This document shows positions 45,694 through 56,072 of a stretch of DNA of 56,318 nt, in pieces; position 1 is the first letter of the stretch, and every line of letters starts with the position of its first letter. Source of the DNA: Myxococcaceae bacterium (GTDB lineage Bacteria > Myxococcota > Myxococcia > Myxococcales > Myxococcaceae). The stretch covers positions 1-56,318 of the forward strand of contig RPRB01000012.1 of assembly GCA_003818285.1 (NCBI GenBank), written 5' to 3'. The notes beneath the pieces were generated by a model. It was not told the origin of the DNA, ran no database searches, and saw only the letters and a program-made list of their open reading frames with translations. Position numbers and translations under genes: made by a program.

Positions 45694-47115
45694 GTGAATG
45701 GATCGCTGTCGTTTCGCCGCTATCGCGCGGCGTTCTTCTTCGTCGTGGCCCTTCTGGCCGCGGTGACCGCGTTCACGCTCTGGAACGAGCTGCGGACCAA
45801 CGCTCGCATCGACGAGCTCTTCGGCGCCGCGCTCGAGCGAGAGGCGCTGATCGCCCGCATCCGCGTGGATGCGGCGGTCCTCGAGAACACCGTGGACGAT
45901 CACATCCGGGCCACGGACGACGACGCGCGGCAGCTCGCCGACGCGCGGATGGAGGAGACGCTCGCCGACGCGAAGGAGGCCCGCCTCGCCTACACCCAGG
46001 GGCTCCCCGAGGGCGAAAAGGAGCTCTGGAAGCGGTTCGACGAGACGGCGCGAGCGCTGGCCCAGTCGGCCCGAGTGGCGCTGCGCTTCTCCAACCGCCG
46101 CGAGGCCGAGCGCGCGCGGCAGCACCTCGAGGCCGAGCTTCGCCCGATCGCCGAGCAGCTGAACGCGCTGGCCGGTGAGCTGGCGCACAAGGATGCGCAG
46201 GAGACCCGTGCCCTGCTGCATCGCCGGGAGAGCCTGCGGACCAAGACCACCTTCGTCGGTGCGCTGGTCGCCCTCTCCGCGGTGGCGCTCGCGGTGGCCG
46301 TGGGCACGTCGATGGTGCGGGTGCTCCGGCGGCAGGAGCACACCATCCAGCAGCAGCTCGCCGAGCTCGACCGGCGCAACCACGAGCTCGACGCGTTCGC
46401 CAGCCGGGTGGCGCACGATCTGGTGTCACCGCTCAGCCCGCTGCGCGGCTACCTGACGCTGATCCGACGATCCGAGTCGGTGACCGACCCCGACGTGAAG
46501 GAGATGCTCTCCGACGCCGAGACCAGCGCCACGCGGATGGCCGAGCTGGTCGAGGCCCTCCTGCGGTTCTGCCGCGCCGGCAAGCGGAGCGAGGGACCGC
46601 CCTGCGAGCTGGACACCGCGGTGAGCGCCATCCTCCTCGAGCAGGATCAGGTCGCGGCGCTGAACGGGGTGCTCATCGAGCGGAAGCTCGCCCGCCAGGT
46701 GTCCGTCGACGTTCCCGCCCAGCTCGTCCAGTCGATTGCCCAGAACCTGATCTCGAACGCGGTGAAGTACTCCGCGGGACGGCCGGGAGCGCGGGTGGTG
46801 GTGTACGCCGGCCGGGAGGGTGACGAGGCGGTGCTCGAGGTGACCGACAACGGGCCGGGGATGACCGAGGCGGTGCTGGCCAGGCTGTACCAGCCCTTCT
46901 TCCGGGCGCCCGAGGCGCGCGGCCTCCCCGGCCAGGGTCTGGGGCTGGCGACCACCAAGCGGCTGGTGGAGGCGCACGGCGGCACCCTGCGCGTCCGCAG
47001 CGCTCCGGGGAGCGGCACCACCGCCACGGTTCGGTTCCCGAGCGTCGATCACCCGAGGAGCGAGGCCGCGCGCTCGCAGAAGACCGTCCCCGCGGAGCTC
47101 GTGTCGGCGCGATGA
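45694..47115 (+). CDS. Membrane sensor histidine kinase
   Basis: The 473-residue kinase starts at a GTG (45694). A membrane helix (AAFFFVVALLAAVTAFTLW), a periplasmic helical sensor of about 150 residues (coiled-coil-like, VRVDAAVLENTVDDHIRATDD region), and a second helix (TTFVGALVALSAVALAVAVGTS) lead to HisKA with His241 (RVAHDLVSPLSPLRGY) and a complete HATPase_c (QNLISNAVKYS, VTDNGPGMT, GQGLGLATTKRLVEAHGG). It overlaps the next gene by four bases, so its cognate partner is the NtrC-type regulator. The signal is unknown. Confidence 0.93.
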   Translation: MNGSLSFRRYRAAFFFVVALLAAVTAFTLWNELRTNARIDELFGAALEREALIARIRVDAAVLENTVDDHIRATDDDARQLADARMEETLADAKEARLAYTQGLPEGEKELWKRFDETARALAQSARVALRFSNRREAERARQHLEAELRPIAEQLNALAGELAHKDAQETRALLHRRESLRTKTTFVGALVALSAVALAVAVGTSMVRVLRRQEHTIQQQLAELDRRNHELDAFASRVAHDLVSPLSPLRGYLTLIRRSESVTDPDVKEMLSDAETSATRMAELVEALLRFCRAGKRSEGPPCELDTAVSAILLEQDQVAALNGVLIERKLARQVSVDVPAQLVQSIAQNLISNAVKYSAGRPGARVVVYAGREGDEAVLEVTDNGPGMTEAVLARLYQPFFRAPEARGLPGQGLGLATTKRLVEAHGGTLRVRSAPGSGTTATVRFPSVDHPRSEAARSQKTVPAELVSAR

Positions 47116-48506
47116 GCCTTCCCGGAATCCTGGTCGTCGACGACGACCCGCACGCCCGCGGTCTGCTGCGGCGGCTCCTGGGTCCGTTGGGGCAGGTGTC
47201 CGAGGCCGCCTCCGCGCCGGCTGCCGAGGAGATCCTCAAGGGCACGGTGCCGGTGGACGTCGTGCTCACCGACATGGCGATGCCGGATCCGGACGATGGG
47301 CTCCGCGTCCTCCGGGCCACGCTGGCCCGGAACCCGGACACGCCGGTCATCGTCCTGACCGCCTTCGGCAACATCGAGGGAGCGCTGGACACCATCCAGA
47401 AGGGCGCCTTCGACTACCTGGCCAAGCCCTTCGACGTGGACGCCATCGTCCGGATCGTCCGGCGCGCGCTCGAGCAGCGACGGCTGGTGGAGGAGAACAA
47501 GAGCCTCCGCGCCCGGGTGAAGCAGCAGGAGCTCGTGGGCCGGAGCGCGGCCATTCTCGAGGTCTACAAGCAGGTGGCCCGGGCGGCGGCGACCAACGTG
47601 CCGGTGCTGATCACCGGTGAGACCGGCACCGGAAAGGAGCAGGTGGCGCGGAGCCTCCACCAGCGCTCGCCCCGGAGCGCCGGGCGCTTCGTGGCGGTGG
47701 ACTGCGGCGCCATCGCCGAGTCGCTGATGGAGAGCGAGCTGTTCGGGCACGCCCGCGGAGCGTTCACCGGCGCGTCCGGAGCGCGGCGCGGGCTCTTCGA
47801 GGAGGCCACCGGCGGGACGATGTTCCTCGACGAGATCGGCGACATCGGGCCGAAGATCCAGAGCCAGCTCCTGCGCACGCTGCAGGAGGGGGAGATCCGC
47901 CGGGTGGGCGAGAGCACGCCGATCCGGGTGGACGTGCGCGTCGTCGCCGCCACCAACAAGGACCTCAAGGCCCAGGTGGCCGAGGGGAAGTTCCGCGAGG
48001 ACCTGCTCTACCGCCTGGACGTGGTGCACCTCCACCTGCCGCCCCTCCGGGAGAGGCGGGAGGACATCCCGGCGCTGGTGGACCACTTCGCGGGCCTTCA
48101 CGCCCGGGGCGGTGCGCGTCCGGTGGTGACCCAGGAAGCGATGGCGCGGCTGGTGGCCTACGACTGGCCGGGGAACGTGCGGCAGCTGGAGAACATCGTG
48201 GCCCGGGCGCTGGCGCTGAACACCACCGGCGTCCTCGGGCCCGCGGACTTTCCCGAGCCCATCGGGGATGCGCCGAAGAAGCTCGCCGGCCTCGCGTCGG
48301 ACATGCCCACGCTCGCCGAGCTGAACCGGCGCTACGCGCAGCACGTGCTGACGATGGTGGGCGGGAACAAGAGCGAGGCCGCACGGCTGCTCGAGGTGGA
48401 CCGGAAGACGCTCTCGAGGCTCGTGGAGCCGCAGGACCGAGGCGTGGAGCCCGAGGCCGAGAACCAGGCGGGCGAGGCCGGCTCCTCCCGGCCTGCCGGC
48501 TCCTGA
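47112..48506 (+). CDS. NtrC-family sigma-54-dependent response regulator
   Basis: The 464-residue regulator has a receiver with phospho-acceptor Asp54 (VVLTDMAMPDP), an AAA+ domain with Walker A GETGTGKE at 169-176, the sigma-54 contact loop GAFTGA at 216-221, Walker B MFLDEIGD at about 237-244, and the R-finger region REDLLYRLDVVHLHLPPLRERREDI. A Fis-type helix-turn-helix ends the protein (AQHVLTMVGGNKSEAARLLEVDRKTLSRLVE), with a variable tail. It activates sigma-54 promoters when phosphorylated by the adjacent kinase. The targets are unknown. Confidence 0.95.
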   Translation: MSLPGILVVDDDPHARGLLRRLLGPLGQVSEAASAPAAEEILKGTVPVDVVLTDMAMPDPDDGLRVLRATLARNPDTPVIVLTAFGNIEGALDTIQKGAFDYLAKPFDVDAIVRIVRRALEQRRLVEENKSLRARVKQQELVGRSAAILEVYKQVARAAATNVPVLITGETGTGKEQVARSLHQRSPRSAGRFVAVDCGAIAESLMESELFGHARGAFTGASGARRGLFEEATGGTMFLDEIGDIGPKIQSQLLRTLQEGEIRRVGESTPIRVDVRVVAATNKDLKAQVAEGKFREDLLYRLDVVHLHLPPLRERREDIPALVDHFAGLHARGGARPVVTQEAMARLVAYDWPGNVRQLENIVARALALNTTGVLGPADFPEPIGDAPKKLAGLASDMPTLAELNRRYAQHVLTMVGGNKSEAARLLEVDRKTLSRLVEPQDRGVEPEAENQAGEAGSSRPAGS

Positions 48507-48683
48507 CTCATCTCCGGACCCTGCTGCGAAGGCCGGAGGACGCCGAGCCCGGACATCCCGAAGGCCCCCGCCAGGACGCCATTCAGCTTGGCGGGCGGCC
48601 GGGCTGGCGTGCGATGCACGACAGTTCCGCCCCGGACCCGGGGTGCGCAGCTTCGGGCCTCCCTTTCCCCAGGAGACGAAGCG

Positions 48684-49124
48684 ATGGCGACTCCCAACGA
48701 AGAGGTGGTCGGAAAGCTGAACTCCTTCCTGCGCGGCGAGATCTCGGCCGTGGAGACCTACCGGCAGGCGCTCGACAAGATCACCGACCCGGCGCTCCGC
48801 TCCCAGCTGCAGAGCTGTGAGCAGGACCACGAGCAGCGCATCCAGCTGCTGCGGGCCCGCATCACCGAGCTCGGCGGCACGCCCGACCAGAGCTCGGGCG
48901 CGTGGGGCGTGTGGGCCAAGCTGGTCCAGGGCGGCGGAAACCTCCTCGGCGAGAAGACGGCCCTCCAGGCGCTCGAGGAAGGCGAGGACCACGGGCTCAA
49001 CGACTACCGCCGTGACCTGGACGAGCTCGATGGAGACACCCGGAACTGGGTGGAGAGCAACATCCTCCCCAACGCCGAGCGGACTCACGGCACGCTCAGC
49101 ACGCTGAAGCGCACGGTGCACTGA
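48684..49124 (+). CDS. DUF2383/ferritin-like domain protein
   Basis: The 146-residue protein is all-helical with a ferritin-like arrangement: KLNSFLRGEISAVETYRQAL (Glu at helix 1), QSCEQDHEQRIQLLRARITE (ExxH-like pair) and EEGEDHGLNDYRRDLDELD. These acidic/His pairs could form a di-metal site. It matches the PA2169/DUF2383 pattern. AGGAG at 48671-48675 precedes the ATG. Roles in stress or metal handling are only suggested by the fold. It follows the NtrC-type gene by about 180 bp. Confidence 0.8.
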   Translation: MATPNEEVVGKLNSFLRGEISAVETYRQALDKITDPALRSQLQSCEQDHEQRIQLLRARITELGGTPDQSSGAWGVWAKLVQGGGNLLGEKTALQALEEGEDHGLNDYRRDLDELDGDTRNWVESNILPNAERTHGTLSTLKRTVH

Positions 49125-49186
49125 GCAGCGCGGGCTCAGGCTGCGGCGAGGGGCGCGCGAGGACGAGGCGACTGCGGCAGCCGCTC

Positions 49187-51055
49187 CTAGGCGACCTCGC
49201 CCGCGTTCTGGGCGGCGCTCGAGGGAGCCCGACCGGCGGTCGCCTCGCCAACCAGGGTCCCGAGCCGTACGGCGACGTCGCTCATCTGCAGGCGGTTCTT
49301 CGCCTGCGCCGCCGTCCGCCCGATGTGCACCAGGGAACGCAGATCGTCCACCAGCTTCACCGTCGCGGCGCGCTCCTTTTCGTCGTCGCTCCGCCGCGCG
49401 CCGGCCTCGAGCGCCCGGCGGAGGGTGTCCCCCTGCTCGAGCAGCGTCTCGAACTCCGCGAGCTCGCGCGTCTCGGGGTCCGCCTTGTCGGCGTGGTACG
49501 CAGCCTGCTCGGCGCGCAGCACCGTCACCTCGTCCGCCGAGAGCTCGGTGCGCTGGGTGATGCGCAGCGCCTCGGCGAGTCCGCTGGTCAGGTCCATGCA
49601 GCGGACGCTGACCGTCCCCTCGCTGGACAGCTCGAAGGTTACCTCGAGCGGCGTGTCCGCCCGGTACTTCACCCGGAGGTCGCTGAGCAGCACCTCGCCG
49701 AGCTTCACGTTCTCCTCGGCCTGATCCGATTCGCCCTGGTAGATGACGATGCGGGCCTTGTTCTGTCCCCCGGCCGAGGGGAGGAACACCTCGCGGGCCA
49801 CCGCCGGGATGGCGGTGTTCTTCCGGACCACCTTCCGGACCCCGCCTCCGTACACCCCGACGCCAAGCGAATGGCTCGCGACGTCGATCAGCAGCGTCTC
49901 CCCGTGCTGCGCGACGATCTCCGAAGCGTGCACCGCAGCGCCCAGCGCCACGACCTCGTCCGGGTTCACACCCACCACGGGCTGCTTCCCGAACAGCTCG
50001 GCCACGCGCTTCCGGATCAGCGGAACGCGGGTCATTCCCCCGACCAGCAAGATGATCTGGATGTCCTTCTGGCTGGAGCTTGCCTCCTCCATCATCTGCC
50101 TGGTCACGTCCAGGGAGCGCACGACCAGCGGCTCCACCTGGCGCTCGAACTCGGCCCGGGACAGCCGAACGTCGAGGTCCATCAGGGTGCCACCGGGCTC
50201 GTGGTCGCCGATTCCGGTGGCGGTGACGTACGCCTCGTCGCTCTGCGAGAGATCGCGCTTGGCCTGCTCGGCGGCCACCCTGAGGCGCTGGAGCGAGATG
50301 GTGTCGTGCGCCGCCACCTCGCGCTGGGCGAGCGGCAGCTGCTCCAGCAGCCACTGCACCACCGCGGCATCGAAGTCCTCGCCGCCCAGCACCGGGTCAC
50401 CGCCCGTGGCCTGGACCTGGAAGACGCCCGATTCCACCTCGAGGATCGACACGTCGAAGGTGCCGCCTCCGAGGTCGAACACCAGCGCCTTTCCCTCGAA
50501 CTTCGAGGTCAGGCCGTAGGCCACCGCCGCCGCGGTGGGCTCATTGACGATCCGCAGGACCCGGAGGCCGGCGATCTCCGCCGCCTGCTTCGTCGCCGCC
50601 CGCTGGTTGTCGTCGAAGTTGGCGGGCACGGTGATGACGCACTTGTGCACCGGACGGCCGAAGTGAGCCTCGGCGTCGAGCTTCAGCTCGCCCAGCACCA
50701 TCGCCGAGATCTGGGTGAGGGGGAGGACGCGTCCGGCGATCTTTGCTCGCACCTCGCCGTTCGGACCCTCCACCACCGGGTAGGGCACGAGCGTTCGCGC
50801 CTCGTGCACGAGCTTCGGGCTCCAGCGGCGCCCGATGAATCGCTTGGTCGCGGCCGCCACGTCCGCCGGCCGGGAAATGGCGAGCAGCCGGGCCTCCTCG
50901 CCGATCACCCGCTTTCCGTCCGGCGTGAAGCCCACCAGAGACGGGGTCAGCGAGCGGCCAGCCCGGCTCGTCAGCAGGCGAGGCTTGCCGTTCTCCACCG
51001 TGGCCACGGCGCTGGTGGAGGTCCCGAGGTCGATGCCCACCACCGGTTCGCGCAT
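49187..51055 (-). CDS. Hsp70/DnaK-family chaperone paralogue
   Basis: The 622-residue protein has the full ATPase half (VVGIDLGTSTSAVATVE, VITVPANFDDNQRAATKQAAEIAGL, IVNEPTAAAVAYG, LVFDLGGGTFDVSILEV, IILLVGGMTRVPLIRKRV) and a beta-sandwich substrate domain (LIDVASHSLGVGVYGGGVRKVVRKNTAIP). The C-terminal lid is divergent, and the protein ends in AQNAGEVA rather than the acidic tail of the main DnaK. No grpE or dnaJ is adjacent. In Myxococcota, additional DnaK proteins are known in motility and development, so this may be a dedicated paralogue. It diverges from atpH. Confidence 0.93.
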   Translation of the reverse strand: MREPVVGIDLGTSTSAVATVENGKPRLLTSRAGRSLTPSLVGFTPDGKRVIGEEARLLAISRPADVAAATKRFIGRRWSPKLVHEARTLVPYPVVEGPNGEVRAKIAGRVLPLTQISAMVLGELKLDAEAHFGRPVHKCVITVPANFDDNQRAATKQAAEIAGLRVLRIVNEPTAAAVAYGLTSKFEGKALVFDLGGGTFDVSILEVESGVFQVQATGGDPVLGGEDFDAAVVQWLLEQLPLAQREVAAHDTISLQRLRVAAEQAKRDLSQSDEAYVTATGIGDHEPGGTLMDLDVRLSRAEFERQVEPLVVRSLDVTRQMMEEASSSQKDIQIILLVGGMTRVPLIRKRVAELFGKQPVVGVNPDEVVALGAAVHASEIVAQHGETLLIDVASHSLGVGVYGGGVRKVVRKNTAIPAVAREVFLPSAGGQNKARIVIYQGESDQAEENVKLGEVLLSDLRVKYRADTPLEVTFELSSEGTVSVRCMDLTSGLAEALRITQRTELSADEVTVLRAEQAAYHADKADPETRELAEFETLLEQGDTLRRALEAGARRSDDEKERAATVKLVDDLRSLVHIGRTAAQAKNRLQMSDVAVRLGTLVGEATAGRAPSSAAQNAGEVA

Positions 51056-51157
51056 AGCGGAGAGGGCGAAAGCGTCCCATGCCGTGTGGCGGTGGGAGCA
51101 AGGGCGCGCATGGACGTTGCGACGGCTCGGGCCCGGGTGCTAGAGGCCCCGTCCGAA

Positions 51158-51697
51158 ATGGTGAACGTGTCCGTCGCCCGCCGTTACGCCCGGGCGCTCC
51201 TCGAGGCGAGCGCTCCCGGCGACGTGGTCGGCATCGCCGATCAGCTGAGCGCGCTGGCCGGGCTGGTGGCGTCGAATCCGGCGCTGGGCGACGTCATCGA
51301 GAATCCTGCCTACTCCCGCGCACAGCGGCACGGAGTGGTGGATGGGCTGAGCCAGCTGCTGAAGGTCGAGTCGACCATGCTGCGCAACTTCCTTCGCCTG
51401 CTGGTGGACCGCCACCGGCTCGCGATGCTCCCCGACATCGCACGGCTCTTCCGGGACATGGCGGACGAGAAGGCCGGGCGGGTGCGGGGAACCGTGGTGA
51501 GCGCCATTCCGCTCGACCCCCAGTCCATCCGACAGCTCGAGTCGACACTGTCACAGGTCGTGCAGAAGCAGGTGGTGCTCGAGACCCGCGTGGATCAGGA
51601 GGTCCTGGGCGGGGTGAGCACCCAGGTCGGCTCGGTGGTGTTCGACGGAACGCTGCGCAGCCAGCTCGACGACCTGAAGCGCGCACTTCAGAGCTAG
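51158..51697 (+). CDS. atpH: F1F0 ATP synthase delta subunit
   Basis: The 179-residue subunit (OSCP-type) joins F1 to the peripheral stalk. The N-terminal helical domain (VNVSVARRYARALLEASAPGDVVGIADQLSALA, LRNFLRLLVDRHRLAMLPDIARLFRDMADEKAGRVRGTVVSA) and the C-terminal part (SQVVQKQVVLETRVDQEVLGGVSTQVGSVVFDGTLRSQLDDLKRAL) are typical. The ATG at 51158 fits. It is not next to atpA or the b subunit; a kinase gene and then a 670-bp gap separate it from atpA. Confidence 0.95.
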   Translation: MVNVSVARRYARALLEASAPGDVVGIADQLSALAGLVASNPALGDVIENPAYSRAQRHGVVDGLSQLLKVESTMLRNFLRLLVDRHRLAMLPDIARLFRDMADEKAGRVRGTVVSAIPLDPQSIRQLESTLSQVVQKQVVLETRVDQEVLGGVSTQVGSVVFDGTLRSQLDDLKRALQS

Positions 51698-51811
51698 ATC
51701 GGCGCGGATGTAGGCAGCGCGTTTCCTGCTCCGGACGCTTGCCGGCAGCGCGCGAGTTTGTGGTTTCATCACCCGAGCAGTCCGCTCATCTCCTCCCCGG
51801 AGCCCGTGCGC

Positions 51812-53857
51812 ATGCTCGAGGGCGATCCCCAAGGCCCTGTTCCATCCGTCGTCGGTGCCGCCGATCCGCTGATCGGCCGCATCCTGAACGACCGCTTCCG
51901 CATCCTGTCGCCGCTGGGCTCCGGCGGAATGGGGAAGGTCTACAAGGCGGTGCAGACTCCGCTCGACCGCGTGGTGGCGCTGAAGATCCTCAACCCGAAC
52001 TTCCCGGCGGAGAAGGATCCGGCGTTCAAGCGGCGCTTCTTTCTCGAGGCCAGCCTCACCTCGAAGCTCCGCCATCCGAACACGGTCACCGTCATCGACT
52101 ACGGGCAGACCGAGGACGGCATCTACTTCATCGCCATGGAGTACATGGAGGGGCAGACGCTGGCCGAGGTGCTGGCGCACGAGAAGACCCTTCCCTGGCG
52201 GCGGGTGCTCGACATCGCCCAGCAGATCTGCCGCTCGCTGCGCGAGGCGCACAAGCTGGGCGTCATCCACCGTGACCTCAAGCCGGCCAACGTGATGCTC
52301 CTGAACGAGGCCGACCACGACATGGTCAAGGTCCTCGACTTCGGGCTGGTGAAGTCGTTCCTCGCGACCGATGGCCAGGCCGGCGATCCCGAGGTCACCC
52401 AGAACGGGGTCTTCCTGGGCAGCCCGCAGTACATGGCGCCGGAGCAGGCCCGGAACGTGGCGGACCCGCGGAGTGACGTCTACTCGCTGGGCATCCTCGT
52501 CTACCAGATGCTCGCCGGCCGTCCGCCGTTCCAGGGCAAGGACTACCTCGAGGTCATCTTCCAGCACATGAAGGAGCTGCCCCGGCCGGTGCGGGATCTG
52601 AATCCCGCCGCCGAGGTTCCGCCGGAGGTGGAGGCGGTGGTGCTGCGCTGCCTCCAGAAGGACCCGACGGCGCGTTATCAGTCGATGGACGAGGTGCTCG
52701 AGGCGCTGCGCGAGGCCGCGCTGCTCACCGGGATGAGCAGCATCTTCCCCGAGCGGCGCACGACCACCGGCTCGGGTCCGATGTCCACCTCGGGGATCCA
52801 CGCGCGGGCCGGGTCGGGTCCGATGTCCACGTCCGGGCTTCACGCGCGCAACATCTCGGGCCCAGTCACCGCGCCCCGCGCACAGGTCGACCGGGAGATC
52901 GAGATCGAGGACGCGGGCGAGCCGAGGAAGGGCGGCAGGCTCCTTCCGGCGCTGCTCTTCGTCAGCGCGGTCCTCCTCGGATTCGTGGTGGTGTGGCTGC
53001 TCCTGCCCAAGGGAGAGCAGGCCCAGGTGGTGACCACCCCGCCGCCGCAGCCGGCGCCCGTTCCGGCTCCGGTGGTCGCCGCGCCGAAGCCGCCCGAGCC
53101 GGCTCCGGCACCCGAGAAGAAGATGGTGCGCTTCCACGTCTCCACCGAGCCGGCCGGGGCGCACGTCTTCATCGGACGTCACGACATGGGGACGACTCCC
53201 ACTGTCTTCGAGCTCCCGGCCGGCGCCGACGGAATGGCCAACGCCGAGATGGTGCTGGCGCTCGATGGATATCCGACGCAAGCCATCACCTCCGGCGGCT
53301 CGGGCGACGTGGTCGTGAACGCCAAGCTGCAGAAGAAGGTCGTGATGCGCGTCGAGAAGCCGGTGCCGCTCACCAAGCGCGAGGAGGAGCGTGAGCGCGA
53401 CGAGGGCAAGGCGGCCCCGGTGGCGGTCCGTGCCGAGGCGGGCGCCGCGGCGGCGGTGGCTCGCGGTGCGTCGACCCAGCCCCAGGCACAGCCGGCCTCC
53501 GTCGGCTCCACCGCGACGAAGCCGGCGCAGGCGCCCGCGGCTCCGGCGGCGGAGGCGCCCCGCGACGTGGTGCCGTTCGGCGAAGGCATGACCCGTCCGG
53601 TGCTCCTCCAGTCCGGGCGGCCCATCACCTACAGCCGCGAGGCGATCGCGGCCCGGGTGGAGGGGGTGAGCATCGTCCGCTGCGTCATCACCGCCGAGGG
53701 GGCAGTGGAGCGGTGCAAGGTGATCAAGCCGCTACCCTTCATGGACGAGGCAGTGGTCGAGCACCTCCAGACCCAGCGGTTCCAGCCCGTCTCCTACCAG
53801 GGCCACCCGGTCTCGGTGGGGTACAACTTCTCCGTCCGCTTGACCCTGCCGAGGTAG
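51812..53857 (+). CDS. Ser/Thr protein kinase fused to PEGA-like and TonB C-terminal domains
   Basis: The 681-residue protein has a complete kinase domain at about 27-300: GSGGMGKV, Lys58, HRDLKPAN at 153-160, DFG at 176-178, and APEQ at 209-212. A Ser/Thr-rich linker contains a 14-residue repeat (GSGPMSTSGIHARA, then GSGPMSTSGLHARN). One membrane helix (378-398) leads outside to a Pro-rich spacer, a PEGA-like beta domain (438-508), and a TonB C-terminal domain (593-680: PITYSREAIAARVEGVSIVR, LPFMDEAVVEHLQTQRFQPV, VGYNFSVRLTLP). The kinase is therefore cytoplasmic and the TonB-like tail periplasmic. The ATG at 51812 is preferred over earlier GTG starts. Confidence 0.88.
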   Translation: MLEGDPQGPVPSVVGAADPLIGRILNDRFRILSPLGSGGMGKVYKAVQTPLDRVVALKILNPNFPAEKDPAFKRRFFLEASLTSKLRHPNTVTVIDYGQTEDGIYFIAMEYMEGQTLAEVLAHEKTLPWRRVLDIAQQICRSLREAHKLGVIHRDLKPANVMLLNEADHDMVKVLDFGLVKSFLATDGQAGDPEVTQNGVFLGSPQYMAPEQARNVADPRSDVYSLGILVYQMLAGRPPFQGKDYLEVIFQHMKELPRPVRDLNPAAEVPPEVEAVVLRCLQKDPTARYQSMDEVLEALREAALLTGMSSIFPERRTTTGSGPMSTSGIHARAGSGPMSTSGLHARNISGPVTAPRAQVDREIEIEDAGEPRKGGRLLPALLFVSAVLLGFVVVWLLLPKGEQAQVVTTPPPQPAPVPAPVVAAPKPPEPAPAPEKKMVRFHVSTEPAGAHVFIGRHDMGTTPTVFELPAGADGMANAEMVLALDGYPTQAITSGGSGDVVVNAKLQKKVVMRVEKPVPLTKREEERERDEGKAAPVAVRAEAGAAAAVARGASTQPQAQPASVGSTATKPAQAPAAPAAEAPRDVVPFGEGMTRPVLLQSGRPITYSREAIAARVEGVSIVRCVITAEGAVERCKVIKPLPFMDEAVVEHLQTQRFQPVSYQGHPVSVGYNFSVRLTLPR

Positions 53858-53951
53858 TTCCCCGGTTCGGCCATCGACGACGGGCGCCGGGCCTCGAGCC
53901 GGAGCTCGGCTCCTGTCGGGTCACCTCGAAGCGGGTCTCTGCTCGGCTTGC

Positions 53952-53981
53952 GCCCTCGATTTCATTCGAGATGACGAGGGC
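53952..53981 (+). terminator. Candidate stem-loop downstream of the kinase-TonB gene
   Basis: GCCCTCG and CGAGGGC form a 7-bp stem enclosing a second small pair (TCAT and ATGA). It is 95 bp after the kinase stop codon and ends GCTTGG, so it is a weak terminator candidate. Confidence 0.4.
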
Positions 53982-54085
53982 TTGGACGAGCTCCCCGAGA
54001 GGAGATGCCCCCGCGCTGGTACTCGGGGAACTGAGCGTCGATGAGCCGCATCACCATGGTGAGGCCCCACGAGGTCCGCCTCACG

Positions 54086-54100
54086 AGGTGTCTGGCACCT
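54086..54100. repeat. Solitary REP-like palindrome
   Basis: The core AGGTGTCTGGCACCT, preceded by TCACG, is the same as at 36376, and matches the 22.4-kb cluster. Confidence 0.7.
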
Positions 54101-54527
54101 GCGGGGGAGCCCTGCGGGGACGTCCCGGAGGGGGTCTTCCGGCGCGGGGATGTCCGGAGCATGCCGCGGAGGGCGCCCCGTCGGTTTCGTGCCCATGACG
54201 TCCGGCGTGCAGGCAGGCGCCGCCCTGCATTGACGGGTCGCCGTGCCTCCTCGCGCGGACGCGGTCGCGCCGGCCCTCGCAAGCTGGAAGCCTGGCGCCC
54301 GCCGGGCCGAGGCACTCAACTCGGCGCGAGAACAGCGGCAGGTCGCGCGCCCGGGAGGCCCCGTCCACCCGCATCCTCTGCCGTTGCGAGCGCTGCACAC
54401 CGATGGTAGAGCCCCCGCGCCCCTACGGGCTCAGCAACCCCGGGCGACGTGCACGCCGGGACAGGACCTCGCCGCAGCGGCTCCTGCCCACGTCCCCGAA
54501 GCGCTCCCGGCCCCGACAGACGAAACC

Positions 54528-56068
<1,541 letters not shown>

Positions 56069-56072
<4 letters not shown>

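Larger units (their letters stand above)
53858..54527. other. 670-bp intergenic region before atpA
   Basis: It holds a hairpin at 53952-53981 and one REP-like core at 54086-54100. Long open frames on both strands are low-complexity. A short run MVMRLIDAQFPEYQRG on the minus strand near 54057 downward is the only protein-like stretch, and I cannot assign it. Confidence 0.5.

Noticed and set aside
48600-48620. Possible sigma-54 promoter before the DUF2383 gene
   Set aside because: A GG and a GC are present (TGGCGTGCGATGCAC) but 10 bp apart rather than the required 12, so it does not fit the -24/-12 rule.
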